From JBQCHF01 sp051953655 (GTDB taxonomy: Bacteria > Actinomycetota > Actinomycetes > Motilibacterales > Motilibacteraceae), in NCBI GenBank assembly GCA_051953655.1, contig JBQCIO010000210.1, positions 1 through 13,120 of the forward strand: a stretch of DNA of 13,120 nucleotides. Direction: 5' to 3'. A program made the position numbers and the translations under genes. Below the pieces are notes generated by a model. It saw only the letters and a program-made list of their open reading frames with translations. It was not told the origin of the DNA and did not search any database. Shown here in pieces: positions 6,950 through 13,120 of the stretch. Position 1 is the first letter of the stretch, and each line of letters begins with the position of its first letter.

Positions 6950-8563
6950 CTAGACGACCGAGACCGCGAAGGCCGCGAGCTCGCCGGCCAGCGCCTCGGA
7001 GACGCGGGCCTTGAGCAGCGTGCCCTCGCCGTGGTGCTCCTCGAGCAGCACCTCGCCGTGCTCGTGCACCCGGTGCACCAGGTCCCCGCGCGAGTAGGGC
7101 ACCAGCACCTCGACGGCCACCTGCGGCCGGGGCAGCAGCTCCTCGATCCGGGCCCGCAGCTCCGCCAGCCCCTGCCCTGTGCGGGCCGAGACGACGACCG
7201 CGGTGGGCTCCTGGCGGCGCAGCCGGGCCAGCACCAGCGGGTCGGCGGCGTCGGCCTTGTTGATGACCACCAGCTCGGTGACCTTGGCCGCGCCGACCTC
7301 GGCGAGCACCTCGCGCACCGCCTGCAGCTGGGTCTCGGGCTCGGGGTGGCTGCCGTCGACGACGTGCAGCACCAGGTCGGCGTCGCCGACCTCCTCCAGG
7401 GTGGAGCGGAACGCCTCGACCAGCTGGTGCGGCAGGTGCCGGACGAACCCGACGGTGTCGGCCAGGGTGTAGGCGCGGCCGTCGGAGGTCTCGGCGCGCC
7501 GCACCGTGGGGTCGAGGGTGGCGAACAGCGCGTTCTCCACCAGCACCCCGGCGCCGGTGAGCCGGTTGAGCAGGCTGGACTTGCCGGCGTTGGTGTAGCC
7601 GGCGATCGCCACCGAGGGGACCGCGTGGCGACGGCGCTCCTGGCGCTTGGTGTCGCGCGCGGTGCCCATCTCGGCGATCTCGCGGCGCAGCTTGGCCATC
7701 CGGTTGCGGATGCGCCGCCGGTCGGTCTCGATCTTGGTCTCACCGGGACCGCGGGTGCCGATGCCGCCACCGCCGGCCACGCGGCCACCGGCCTGCCGGG
7801 ACATCGACTCACCCCAGCCGCGCAGGCGCGGGAGCATGTACTGCATCTGCGCCAGCGCCACCTGCGCCTTGCCCTCCCGGCTCTTCGCGTGCTGGGCGAA
7901 GATGTCCAGGATCAGCGCCGTGCGGTCGATGACCTTGACCTTGACGACGTCCTCGAGGTGGATCAGCTGACCCGGGGTCAGCTCGCCGTCGCAGATCACG
8001 GTGTCGGCGCCGGTGGAGACCACGATCTCGCGCAGCTCGCGGGCCTTGCCCGAGCCGACATAGGTGGCCGGGTCCGGCCGGTCGCGCCGCTGCACCACAC
8101 CCTCGAGCACCTGCGAGCCGGCCGTCTCGGCCAGCGCGGCGAGCTCGGCCAGGGAGTTCTTGGCCTCCTCCGCGGTGCCCTCGGTCCACACGCCGATGAG
8201 CACGACCCGCTCCAGACGCAGCTGGCGGTACTCGACCTCGGTGACGTCGGTGAGCTCGGTGGACAGGCCCGCGACGCGGCGCAGGGCCTGGCGGTCGGCC
8301 AGGTCGAGCTGGTCGCCGTCGAAGTCGTCACCGGCCCAGTCGTCCTGCTCGCGCTCGACGGCGTCGCGCGCGTCGGCGTCGAGCAGGTCGTAGGTGTCCT
8401 CGAGCGCGGTGTCCATCGTGTCGTCGAGGGCGGCGTCGGGCTCGAACCGGTTGGTGCTGGCGGGAGTGCTCAGGGCGACCTCGCGGGCAGTCGGGGCAGA
8501 TGTCGATGCAGCTGTCGGTGCAGATGCGGTGGTGCGGGCGGAGCGTGCAGACAGTGTGCTCAT
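6950..8563 (-). CDS. hflX: GTPase HflX
   Basis: Ribosome-associated GTPase that splits or rescues 70S ribosomes under stress in other bacteria. The 537-residue protein has a low-complexity N-terminal extension (Ser/Thr/Ala-rich to about 45, then Asp/Glu-rich to about 90), the HflX N-terminal domain (GSGKARELREIV, VICDGELTPGQLIHLED), a glycine-rich joint (GTRGPGETKIETDRRRI), a G domain with GYTNAGKS at 322-329, DTVGF beginning at Asp369, NKAD beginning at Asn435 and SARTGQGL, and a C-terminal domain. It is about 110 residues longer than E. coli HflX, mostly through the N-terminal extension. ATG 8563 is chosen because GGAG (8575-8572 on the minus strand) is 8 nt upstream; an ATG at 8599 lacks this support. 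It lies in the same cluster as dapF and miaA but is separated from the MerR gene by a large hairpin, so it probably has its own promoter, which I could not pinpoint. Confidence 0.96.
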   Translation of the reverse strand: MSTLSARSARTTASAPTAASTSAPTAREVALSTPASTNRFEPDAALDDTMDTALEDTYDLLDADARDAVEREQDDWAGDDFDGDQLDLADRQALRRVAGLSTELTDVTEVEYRQLRLERVVLIGVWTEGTAEEAKNSLAELAALAETAGSQVLEGVVQRRDRPDPATYVGSGKARELREIVVSTGADTVICDGELTPGQLIHLEDVVKVKVIDRTALILDIFAQHAKSREGKAQVALAQMQYMLPRLRGWGESMSRQAGGRVAGGGGIGTRGPGETKIETDRRRIRNRMAKLRREIAEMGTARDTKRQERRRHAVPSVAIAGYTNAGKSSLLNRLTGAGVLVENALFATLDPTVRRAETSDGRAYTLADTVGFVRHLPHQLVEAFRSTLEEVGDADLVLHVVDGSHPEPETQLQAVREVLAEVGAAKVTELVVINKADAADPLVLARLRRQEPTAVVVSARTGQGLAELRARIEELLPRPQVAVEVLVPYSRGDLVHRVHEHGEVLLEEHHGEGTLLKARVSEALAGELAAFAVSVV

Positions 8564-8675
8564 ACGCCTGTCTCCAACACCCCGCGGGGAGCGATCCATC
8601 CCCGCCAGGGTGGCACGGGCCCGCCTGCGAGGTCACCCGGATATGGCTTCTGCGGCGCCCACGAAGATCATCGGG

Positions 8676-8732
8676 ATGGGGTGAGGGTGCCCCCCACCCG
8701 AACCTATTGGCTCAGGGGCACCCTCACCCCAT
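8676..8732 (-). terminator. 18-bp perfect inverted repeat at the end of the MerR-clamp gene
   Basis: Arms 8676-8693 and 8715-8732 are exact reverse complements (18 bp, ATGGGGTGAGGGTGCCCC in the left arm) with a 21-nt loop. The MerR-clamp stop codon (8704-8706) lies in the loop and the last codons form the right arm. It separates that gene from hflX and is the likely terminator. There is no T-run. Confidence 0.6.
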
Positions 8733-9906
8733 GAGAACGATCATGCTCGGGCTCGTCGCGGCGCACCGGCATGAGCAGCGCGGCGGGACGCTCGGCGGCG
8801 GGCAGCCGCAGCGCGAGCGGGGCGGGCGGGCCGTCGACACCGAGCACCAGCTGGCCGGCGCCGACCGAACCGGGCGAGGGCGGCTCCAGCGCGTCCAGCG
8901 CCTCGAGCAGGAACTCGCGGTTCACCGCCAGCTCCACCGTGCGGTCCTCGCTCGCGCCCTCAGGGCCCACCTCGACCCCGTCCTCCCCCACCCACAGCAC
9001 GACCAGCTCGTAGGCCGCCCCGTCCTGCTCGCGCTCGCGCCGCTCGGCGGGCGCGGCCGTCACCGCCCGGCGCAGCGCCTCGACGTCGACGCTCACCTGG
9101 TGCCGCTGCCGCGCGGGCAGCAGGCGGCGGTAGGCGGGGAACTCGGCGTCGACGCCCGCGCCCCCCAGCGGCTCCTGGCCGGGGATGCGCACCTGGACCC
9201 GGCCCCCGCCGTCGGCGGCGTCGACCACCGCCACCTCGACGTCGTCCTCGGACGTCCGCGCGTGCAGCCGGGCCCGCAGCTCGTCCAGGACCGGCGTGGG
9301 CACCAGCACGTGCACGAGTCCGTCGACCGGGGCGCGCAGCGGGGCCTCGCCGACGGCCAGCCGGTAGCGGTCGGTGCCGACCAGCCGCAGGACCGCGCCG
9401 TCGAGCTCGAGCAGCGCGCCGGACAGCACCGGCGCGGACGGCTCGGCGCTCAGGGCGTAGCGGACGGCGGCGACGGCGGCGGCCAGGTCGCCGGGGCGGA
9501 CGTGCACCGTGTGGACGGTGATGGGGGTCCGGGTCACGGGAGTCTCCTCGTCGAGCAGCGTGCGGACGCGGGAGGACTCCGCCAGGGCGGCCGCGAGGCC
9601 GTCCTGCAGCCGGCGCACGTGCCGGTCCAGCACCCCGTCGGCCACCGACCGGTCCGGCTCCGGGCCGAAGGCCGCGCCGAGCAGCTCGGCGACGTCGGCC
9701 AGCGGCATGCCGATCCGGCGCAGGTGCGCCACCACCCGGGCGGCGCGGACCTGCCCGGAGGCGTAGCGCCGGTAGCCGGTGCGCGGGTCGACGTCCACCG
9801 GCGCGAGCAGCCCTTGAGCGTCGTAGAAGCGCAGGGCGCTGACCGGCAGGCCCGAGGCCCGGGCCAGGTCGCCGATGGTCAGCAGCTGCGTGCGGGTGTC
9901 CTCCAC
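8704..9906 (-). CDS. MerR-family HTH regulator fused to two DNA polymerase III beta-clamp-like domains
   Basis: A 400-residue protein. Residues 8-76 are a MerR winged HTH (LLTIGDLARASGLPVSALRFYDAQGLL with first residue 8, DPRTGYRRY, LRRIGMPLADVAELL), followed by a likely coiled-coil dimer helix at about 88-120. In place of a usual effector domain, residues about 134-385 resemble DnaN domains 2 and 3: PVLSGALLELDGAVLRLVGT and DRYRLAV, FPAYRRLLP, a VSVDVEALRRAV strand-helix, NREFLLEALDAL and the terminal ALLMPVR, which matches the conserved DnaN C-terminus. Clamp domain 1 is absent. The start is GTG 9906, 8 nt after a -10 box; upstream is a MerR-type promoter with 19-bp spacer, suggesting autoregulation. 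I recall annotated actinobacterial homologues with this architecture but no characterised one. The signal sensed is unknown. It is not a replacement replicative clamp, since the HTH and the shortened clamp argue against that. Confidence 0.88.
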   Translation of the reverse strand: MEDTRTQLLTIGDLARASGLPVSALRFYDAQGLLAPVDVDPRTGYRRYASGQVRAARVVAHLRRIGMPLADVAELLGAAFGPEPDRSVADGVLDRHVRRLQDGLAAALAESSRVRTLLDEETPVTRTPITVHTVHVRPGDLAAAVAAVRYALSAEPSAPVLSGALLELDGAVLRLVGTDRYRLAVGEAPLRAPVDGLVHVLVPTPVLDELRARLHARTSEDDVEVAVVDAADGGGRVQVRIPGQEPLGGAGVDAEFPAYRRLLPARQRHQVSVDVEALRRAVTAAPAERREREQDGAAYELVVLWVGEDGVEVGPEGASEDRTVELAVNREFLLEALDALEPPSPGSVGAGQLVLGVDGPPAPLALRLPAAERPAALLMPVRRDEPEHDRSHGVRVPLSQ

Positions 9907-9914
9907 GTCGCCCG

Positions 9915-9945
9915 ACCCTGGGCCCTCTACCTGCTCGAGGGTCAA
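9915..9945 (-). promoter_or_regulatory. MerR-type promoter/operator of the MerR-clamp gene
   Basis: On the minus strand, -35 TTGACC (9945-9940), a 19-nt spacer, then -10 CAGGGT (9920-9915), 8 nt before GTG 9906. Inside lies the inverted repeat CCCTC (9941-9937), 9 nt, GAGGG (9927-9923). A 19-bp spacer with a central dyad is the hallmark of promoters twisted into activity by MerR regulators. The -35 overlaps the stop codon (9942-9944) of the upstream gene. Confidence 0.65.
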
Positions 9946-10712
9946 GCGCTCTCGCTCGTCTTCTCCGGGAGGGCCGCCCGCAGGGCGTCGGCGAGCCGCT
10001 CGACCAGCTCGGCGCGCTCGGCGGAGTCGAGCACCGCGTAGGCGCGGCCGGCGAGGGCGTCGGTGGTGTCCTCGGCACGGGCGTGCAGGGCGCGCGAGGC
10101 GTCGGTGGGCTCGGGGTGCGGCTCGGGCCAGTCGAAGAAGCGGGCGTTGGTCTCCCCGTAGGGGCCGGACATCAGTGCCTGCAGCGGGGTGAGGCCGGCG
10201 GCCAGCACGGCCATCAGGTGCAGCCCGCCGCGGTGCTCGCGCAGCACGTGCAGCAGCTGCGCCACCCGGGCCGGGCCGTCGTCCGGCAGGGGCAGGGCCC
10301 GCCAGCCGGCGAACAGCGGCACGCCGGCAGGGTCGGCCGCGGCGGCCACCTTCTCCAGCAGGGCGGCCAGCTTCTCGGGCTCGGGCAGGTCGGCCAGCCG
10401 CCGGCGGCCCCACTCCTGGCAGGCCTGCGCGTAGTCGCGGGCGGCCTCGAACGGGCCGACGACGGCGAGCGCGGCCTCCCAGCCGCGGGCCACCACCTCG
10501 GCCGGGAAGAACCCGACCGCCGCGCGGACGACGTCGTGGTGCACCGGGCCGAGCACGCCGCAGCGGCCGGCGAAGTAGTAGGACCAGTGGTCCAGGCCGA
10601 GCCCCTCGGCGCGGCCCTTCACCTCGCGGCTGAGCATGAAGCCGCCGCCCACCCTGGTGACCGCCGGCTTGGCCGCGGCGCCGAGGGCGGTGGGGCGCAG
10701 GGTGTCGGTCAC
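9942..10712 (-). CDS. SCO6745-like (SalK-related) conserved protein
   Basis: A 256-residue protein of the actinobacterial SCO6745/SalK-like family, whose members are sometimes labelled helix-turn-helix proteins; the biochemical role is unknown to me. Recognisable family features are GLDHWSYYFAGRCGVLGPV near residues 39-57, FFPAEVVARGWEAAL, the PLFAGWRALPLPDD segment and the motif LREHRGGLHL at 157-166, followed by a helix LAAGLTPLQALM. The C-terminus is helical and charged. No signal peptide or membrane segment is visible. The start is GTG 10712, overlapping the dapF stop by 4 nt (GTGA), with GGAGA 7 nt upstream inside dapF, so it is cotranscribed and translationally coupled with dapF. Its last codons carry the -35 element of the MerR-clamp promoter. 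The HTH assignment is uncertain. Confidence 0.8.
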   Translation of the reverse strand: MTDTLRPTALGAAAKPAVTRVGGGFMLSREVKGRAEGLGLDHWSYYFAGRCGVLGPVHHDVVRAAVGFFPAEVVARGWEAALAVVGPFEAARDYAQACQEWGRRRLADLPEPEKLAALLEKVAAAADPAGVPLFAGWRALPLPDDGPARVAQLLHVLREHRGGLHLMAVLAAGLTPLQALMSGPYGETNARFFDWPEPHPEPTDASRALHARAEDTTDALAGRAYAVLDSAERAELVERLADALRAALPEKTSESA

Positions 10713-11581
10713 GAACGGTTCTCCAGCCAGAGGTTGCTCATCCAGACAGGGTCGAGGTCGCCCTCGGCCACCAGCACGGCCGGGCCGGTGAGCTCGACGT
10801 GCCGGTCGGCCCGCTCGGTGACCAGCAGCCGGCCGCCGGGGACGTCGACGGTCCAGGTGCGCTCGGCGTCGTCGGCGGTCTCGAAGCCGGCGCGGCGGCG
10901 AGCGGCCACGCCCACCGCGCAGGCGCCGGTGCCGCACGAGCGGGTCTCCCCGACGCCGCGCTCGTGCACCCGCATGGCCACGTGCGAGGGCCCGGCGGGC
11001 ACGACGAACTCGACGTTGACGCCGTCCGGGAACAGAGCTTGCGGGCCGACCTGCGGGCGCTCGGTCAGCGGGCCGGCGTCGGCGAGGTCGTCGACGAAGA
11101 CCACCGCGTGCGGGTTGGGCATGAGCAGCGCGGTGCCGCTCCAGCTGCGCTCGCCGACGGCGACGACCGGGGCGGCCTCGAGCCGCGGCAGCTCCCACGG
11201 CCCCATGTCGACGGTGACCTGCCCGTCGTCCTCGAAGCGCACCTGCTTCACCCCGCCCCGGGTGGCCACGGGGAGCGGACCCTGCTCGGCCAACCCGGCG
11301 TGCACGAGGTAGCGGGCAAAGACCCGCACGCCGTTGCCGCACATCTCGGCGACCGAGCCGTCGGCGTTGCGGTAGTCCATGAACCACTCGGCGGTTCCTG
11401 CCAGCGCCTGGGCGTCGGGGTGGGCGGCCGAGCGGACCACCCGCAGGACGCCGTCGGCGCCCAGGCCGGCGCGGCGGTCGCACAGGGCGCGGACCAGGGC
11501 GTCGGAGAGATCGAGGGTGCCGTCGGGGTCGGGCAGCACGACGAAGTCGTTCTCGGTGCCGTGCCCCTTGGCGAAGCGCAT
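10709..11581 (-). CDS. dapF: diaminopimelate epimerase
   Basis: Converts LL-diaminopimelate to meso-diaminopimelate, the late step feeding lysine synthesis and peptidoglycan cross-linking, in the cytoplasm. The 290-residue protein has the full family length. The two catalytic cysteines are present: Cys81 in AEMCGNGVR and Cys216 in TRSCGTGACA. Other family marks are the N-terminal KGHGTENDFVVL, CDRRAGLGADGVL, FMDYRNADGS, MPNPHAVVFVDD and GVNVEFV. ATG 11581 has AGGA 8 nt upstream (overlapping the miaA stop region), and homology begins at the first residue. It starts 9 nt after the miaA stop and overlaps the SCO6745-like gene by 4 nt, so all three form one operon. Confidence 0.98.
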   Translation of the reverse strand: MRFAKGHGTENDFVVLPDPDGTLDLSDALVRALCDRRAGLGADGVLRVVRSAAHPDAQALAGTAEWFMDYRNADGSVAEMCGNGVRVFARYLVHAGLAEQGPLPVATRGGVKQVRFEDDGQVTVDMGPWELPRLEAAPVVAVGERSWSGTALLMPNPHAVVFVDDLADAGPLTERPQVGPQALFPDGVNVEFVVPAGPSHVAMRVHERGVGETRSCGTGACAVGVAARRRAGFETADDAERTWTVDVPGGRLLVTERADRHVELTGPAVLVAEGDLDPVWMSNLWLENRS

Positions 11582-11590
11582 GGCTGGATC

Positions 11591-12505
11591 CTAGGCAGCC
11601 GCGGCGCGCGTCACGGCGAGCGCGCGCTGGAGCAGGTCCGGGACGTCGTAGGGCAGCCAGTGCACCCGCGGGTCGCGGCGGAACCAGCTGTCCTGACGGC
11701 GGGCGAACCGGCGGGTGGCGCGCACGGTCTCGTCCCGGGCCTGCTGCAGGGTCCACTCGCCGGACAGGTGGCGCAGCACCTGGGCGTAGCCGAGGGCACG
11801 GCTCGCGGTGCGGCCCTCCTTCAGGCCCTGCCCGACGAGACCCTCGACCTCGGCGACCAGCCCGGCGGCCAGCATCCGGTCCACCCGCGCCTCGATCCGC
11901 TCGTCCAGCACCGGGCGGGGCACGTCGAGGCCGAGCTGCACCGCGGGGAGCGCGTACACCGGCTGCGGCAGGCTGGCGGTGAAGGGGCGGCCGGTGATCT
12001 CGACGACCTCCAGGGCGCGCACGATCCGCCGGCCGTTGCTCGGGAGGATCTGAGCAGCGGCGACAGGATCTGCGGCGGCCAGGCGCTGGTGTAGCGGGCC
12101 GGGGCCGACATCGGCGAGCTCGGCCTCCAGGCGGGCGCGGACGGCGTCGTCCGTGCCGGGGAACTCCATGACGTCGAGCACCGCGCGGACGTAGAGGCCG
12201 GACCCGCCGGCCAGCACGGGGACCCGCCCACGGGACCTGACGTCCTCGATCGCGGTGCGGGCCATCGCCTGGAACTCGGCCACGGTGGCGGTCTGCGTGA
12301 CGTCCAGGACGTCGAGCAGGTGGTGCGGCACGCCGCGGCGCTCGGCCGGGGCGAGCTTGGCGGTGCCGACGTCCATGCCGCGGTAGAGCTGCATCGAGTC
12401 GGCGTTCACCACCTCCCCGCCCAGGGCCAGGGCGAGGTCGACGGCGAGGTCGGACTTGCCGGCCGCCGTCGGGCCGACGACGGCCACGACGGGCAGCGCG
12501 CTCAT
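11591..12505 (-). CDS. miaA: tRNA dimethylallyltransferase
   Basis: Transfers a dimethylallyl group to N6 of adenosine 37 in tRNAs that read codons starting with U, improving decoding fidelity. The 304-residue protein shows the P-loop GPTAAGKSD at 11-19, the substrate-site region NADSMQLYRGMDVGTAK from residue 34, PHHLLDVLD, LAGGSGLYVRAVLD, and the C-terminal RALGYAQVL with FARRQDSWFRRD. Length is normal for the family. ATG 12505 has GGAGA with 9 nt spacing; an in-frame ATG at 12514 sits directly on that Shine-Dalgarno and was rejected. It is the first gene of the miaA-dapF-SCO6745-like operon; its promoter should lie in 12506-12587, which it shares divergently with the antitoxin-like gene, but no clear -10 is evident. 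Confidence 0.97.
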   Translation of the reverse strand: MSALPVVAVVGPTAAGKSDLAVDLALALGGEVVNADSMQLYRGMDVGTAKLAPAERRGVPHHLLDVLDVTQTATVAEFQAMARTAIEDVRSRGRVPVLAGGSGLYVRAVLDVMEFPGTDDAVRARLEAELADVGPGPLHQRLAAADPVAAAQILPSNGRRIVRALEVVEITGRPFTASLPQPVYALPAVQLGLDVPRPVLDERIEARVDRMLAAGLVAEVEGLVGQGLKEGRTASRALGYAQVLRHLSGEWTLQQARDETVRATRRFARRQDSWFRRDPRVHWLPYDVPDLLQRALAVTRAAAA

Positions 12506-12587
12506 GCCGGACATTCTCCCAGTGGCCAGGCTCCGACCCTGCGTAGGAAGGGTGGCGCAGGCGGCGGAGTGCGTGTTCAGTGAGGGC

Positions 12588-12785
12588 ATGGGGATGTTCG
12601 ACAAGCTCAAGAAGAAGGCCGAGCAGGCCGTCGACGAGCACGGCGACAAGATCGCGCAGGGCCTGGACAAGGCCGGCGACATGGCCGACAAGAAGACCGG
12701 CGGCAAGTACTCGGACAAGATCGACACCGGCGTGGACAAGGCCAAGGAGGCGCTGGAGCAGCACCGGTCCGACGGCTCCCGCTGA
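12588..12785 (+). CDS. MT0933/Rv0909-like antitoxin homologue
   Basis: A 65-residue, highly charged, lysine- and aspartate-rich helical protein: MGMFDKLKKKAEQAVDEHGD, then KAGDMADKKTGGKYSDKID and VDKAKEALEQH. The KTGGKYSDK core and GMFDK start are typical of the MT0933_antitox family (Rv0909 of M. tuberculosis, reported as an antitoxin paired with Rv0910). No partner toxin gene is adjacent: the flanking genes are miaA and an Rv2728c-like gene, both on the other strand. ATG 12588 matches the family start; an ATG at 12594 has slightly better spacing to GAGGG (12582-12586) and would drop two residues. An antitoxin role is therefore only a family label; a small stress or nucleoid-associated helical protein is an equal possibility. 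Confidence 0.82.
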   Translation: MGMFDKLKKKAEQAVDEHGDKIAQGLDKAGDMADKKTGGKYSDKIDTGVDKAKEALEQHRSDGSR

Positions 12786-12816
12786 GGATCGGCGCCCGGA
12801 CGAGCGGGTGGGCGGG

Positions 12817-12837
12817 CCGCCGCTGCGCATGCGGCGG
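12817..12837. terminator. possible terminator between convergent genes
   Basis: CCGCCGC (12817-12823) and GCGGCGG (12831-12837) form a perfect 7-bp stem with the loop TGCGCAT, 31 nt after the antitoxin-like stop and 29 nt from the end of the convergent gene. GC-rich background makes such pairings common. Confidence 0.35.
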
Positions 12838-12866
12838 GGTGGCCTACCCGGGCCGGGCCGGCGGCG

Positions 12867-13120
12867 TCAGGCGCGGAGCCAGGACGCCACGAGGTAGCCG
12901 ACGCCGTAGGGCGCCTCGTGCGCGAGCAGCTCGGCCCGCCAGGCGGCGCTGCCCGCGGCACCGGCCAGCACCTGCCAGGCTGCGCGGCCGGCCGCCAGCA
13001 GCCGGGCGGCCTCGGCCGGGTCCAGCGCGAGCAGGGCGTCGACGTCGGCGGCGGCGAGCGCCCGGGCGACCGCGTCGTCGTGCGGGACGGCCGCGGCGTC
13101 GACGTAGCCCGGCGAGCGCT
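12867..13120 (-). CDS. Rv2728c-like, class III extradiol dioxygenase-fold protein (partial, 5' end outside window)
   Basis: Only the last 83 codons are visible, with the frame running off the window edge (two extra bases at 13119-13120). The peptide begins RSPGYVDAAAVPHDDAVARA, continues LLALDPAEAARLLAAGRAAWQVL and ends HEAPYGVGYLVASWLRA. This matches my memory of the alanine-rich protein encoded next to miaA across actinobacteria (Rv2728c in M. tuberculosis), which databases describe as having a class III extradiol ring-cleavage dioxygenase subunit-B-like fold; its function is not established. The catalytic part, if any, is outside the window. Its position beside miaA supports the assignment. 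The antitoxin-like gene separates it from miaA. Confidence 0.8.
   Translation of the reverse strand, partial: RSPGYVDAAAVPHDDAVARALAAADVDALLALDPAEAARLLAAGRAAWQVLAGAAGSAAWRAELLAHEAPYGVGYLVASWLRA

Noticed and set aside
8580..8589. CCCCGCGGGG palindrome upstream of hflX
   Set aside because: A 10-bp self-complementary GC run is expected by chance in such DNA and matches no operator I know.
8328..8636. Minus-strand frame with a cysteine-rich stretch (ICTDSCIDICPDC) overlapping the hflX start
   Set aside because: It looked like a metal-binding leader peptide, but it shares bases with the hflX N-terminus, where GTGCAGA-like repeats generate the cysteines. It has no separate Shine-Dalgarno and continues into Arg-rich shadow sequence.
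8704..9906. Reading the MerR-clamp gene as a second replicative dnaN
   Set aside because: Clamp domain 1 is missing, the N-terminus is a MerR HTH, and the locus is not the dnaA-dnaN-recF region.
9942..12830. 962-codon minus-strand frame spanning miaA, dapF and the SCO6745-like gene
   Set aside because: Only the last 256 codons (from GTG 10712) encode a plausible protein; the rest is the shadow of dapF and miaA in another frame.

Overview
The window is GC-rich (well over 70% by eye), densely packed actinobacterial DNA with many GTG starts and strong G/C preference at third codon positions. The cluster of miaA, dapF and hflX homologues flanked by an Rv2728c-like gene matches the order I know from Mycobacterium tuberculosis (Rv2728c-miaA-dapF-hflX). 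Gene content, leaderless GTG starts and repeats suggest Actinomycetota, plausibly Geodermatophilaceae or a relative; the family-level guess is inference only.

Layout. (1) 1-735, minus: 5' part of a DinG/XPD-type iron-sulfur DNA helicase cut by the window edge. (2) 736-877: short divergent promoter region. (3) 878-3141, plus: an S9 (prolyl oligopeptidase family) serine peptidase overlapped by a small ACT-domain gene (COG3602 type). (4) 3142-3301: T/C-rich regulatory island with a PHO-box-like repeat and a TANNNT -10. (5) 3302-6391, plus: a 1029-residue secreted ExeM/NucH-type nuclease (lamin-tail domain, OB-like domain, EEP nuclease) ending in a cysteine-containing beta-helix-like domain. (6) 6408-6457: a very long hairpin between convergent genes. 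(7) 6454-12505, minus: VOC-fold protein, hflX, a MerR-type regulator fused to two DNA polymerase beta-clamp-like domains, a SCO6745-like protein, dapF and miaA. (8) 12588-12785, plus: a 65-residue MT0933/Rv0909-like antitoxin homologue. (9) 12867-13120, minus: 3' end of an Rv2728c-like, class III extradiol dioxygenase-fold protein.

How the genes fit together. miaA, dapF and the SCO6745-like gene form one tight minus-strand transcription unit (9-nt gap, then a 4-nt overlap). The MerR-clamp gene then has its own MerR-type promoter overlapping the stop of the preceding gene, and is closed by a large hairpin before hflX. hflX ends at a strong GC hairpin before the VOC gene. The peptidase and ACT genes are translationally coupled. 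The nuclease stands alone behind a promoter that may answer to phosphate limitation.

Most interesting points: the MerR HTH-beta-clamp fusion with a 19-bp-spacer promoter, the beta-helix tail on the secreted nuclease, the orphan antitoxin-like gene lodged in a conserved housekeeping cluster, and three genes whose -10 box sits 7-8 nt before a GTG start, which predicts leaderless mRNAs. No tRNA, rRNA, CRISPR or transposase gene was seen.
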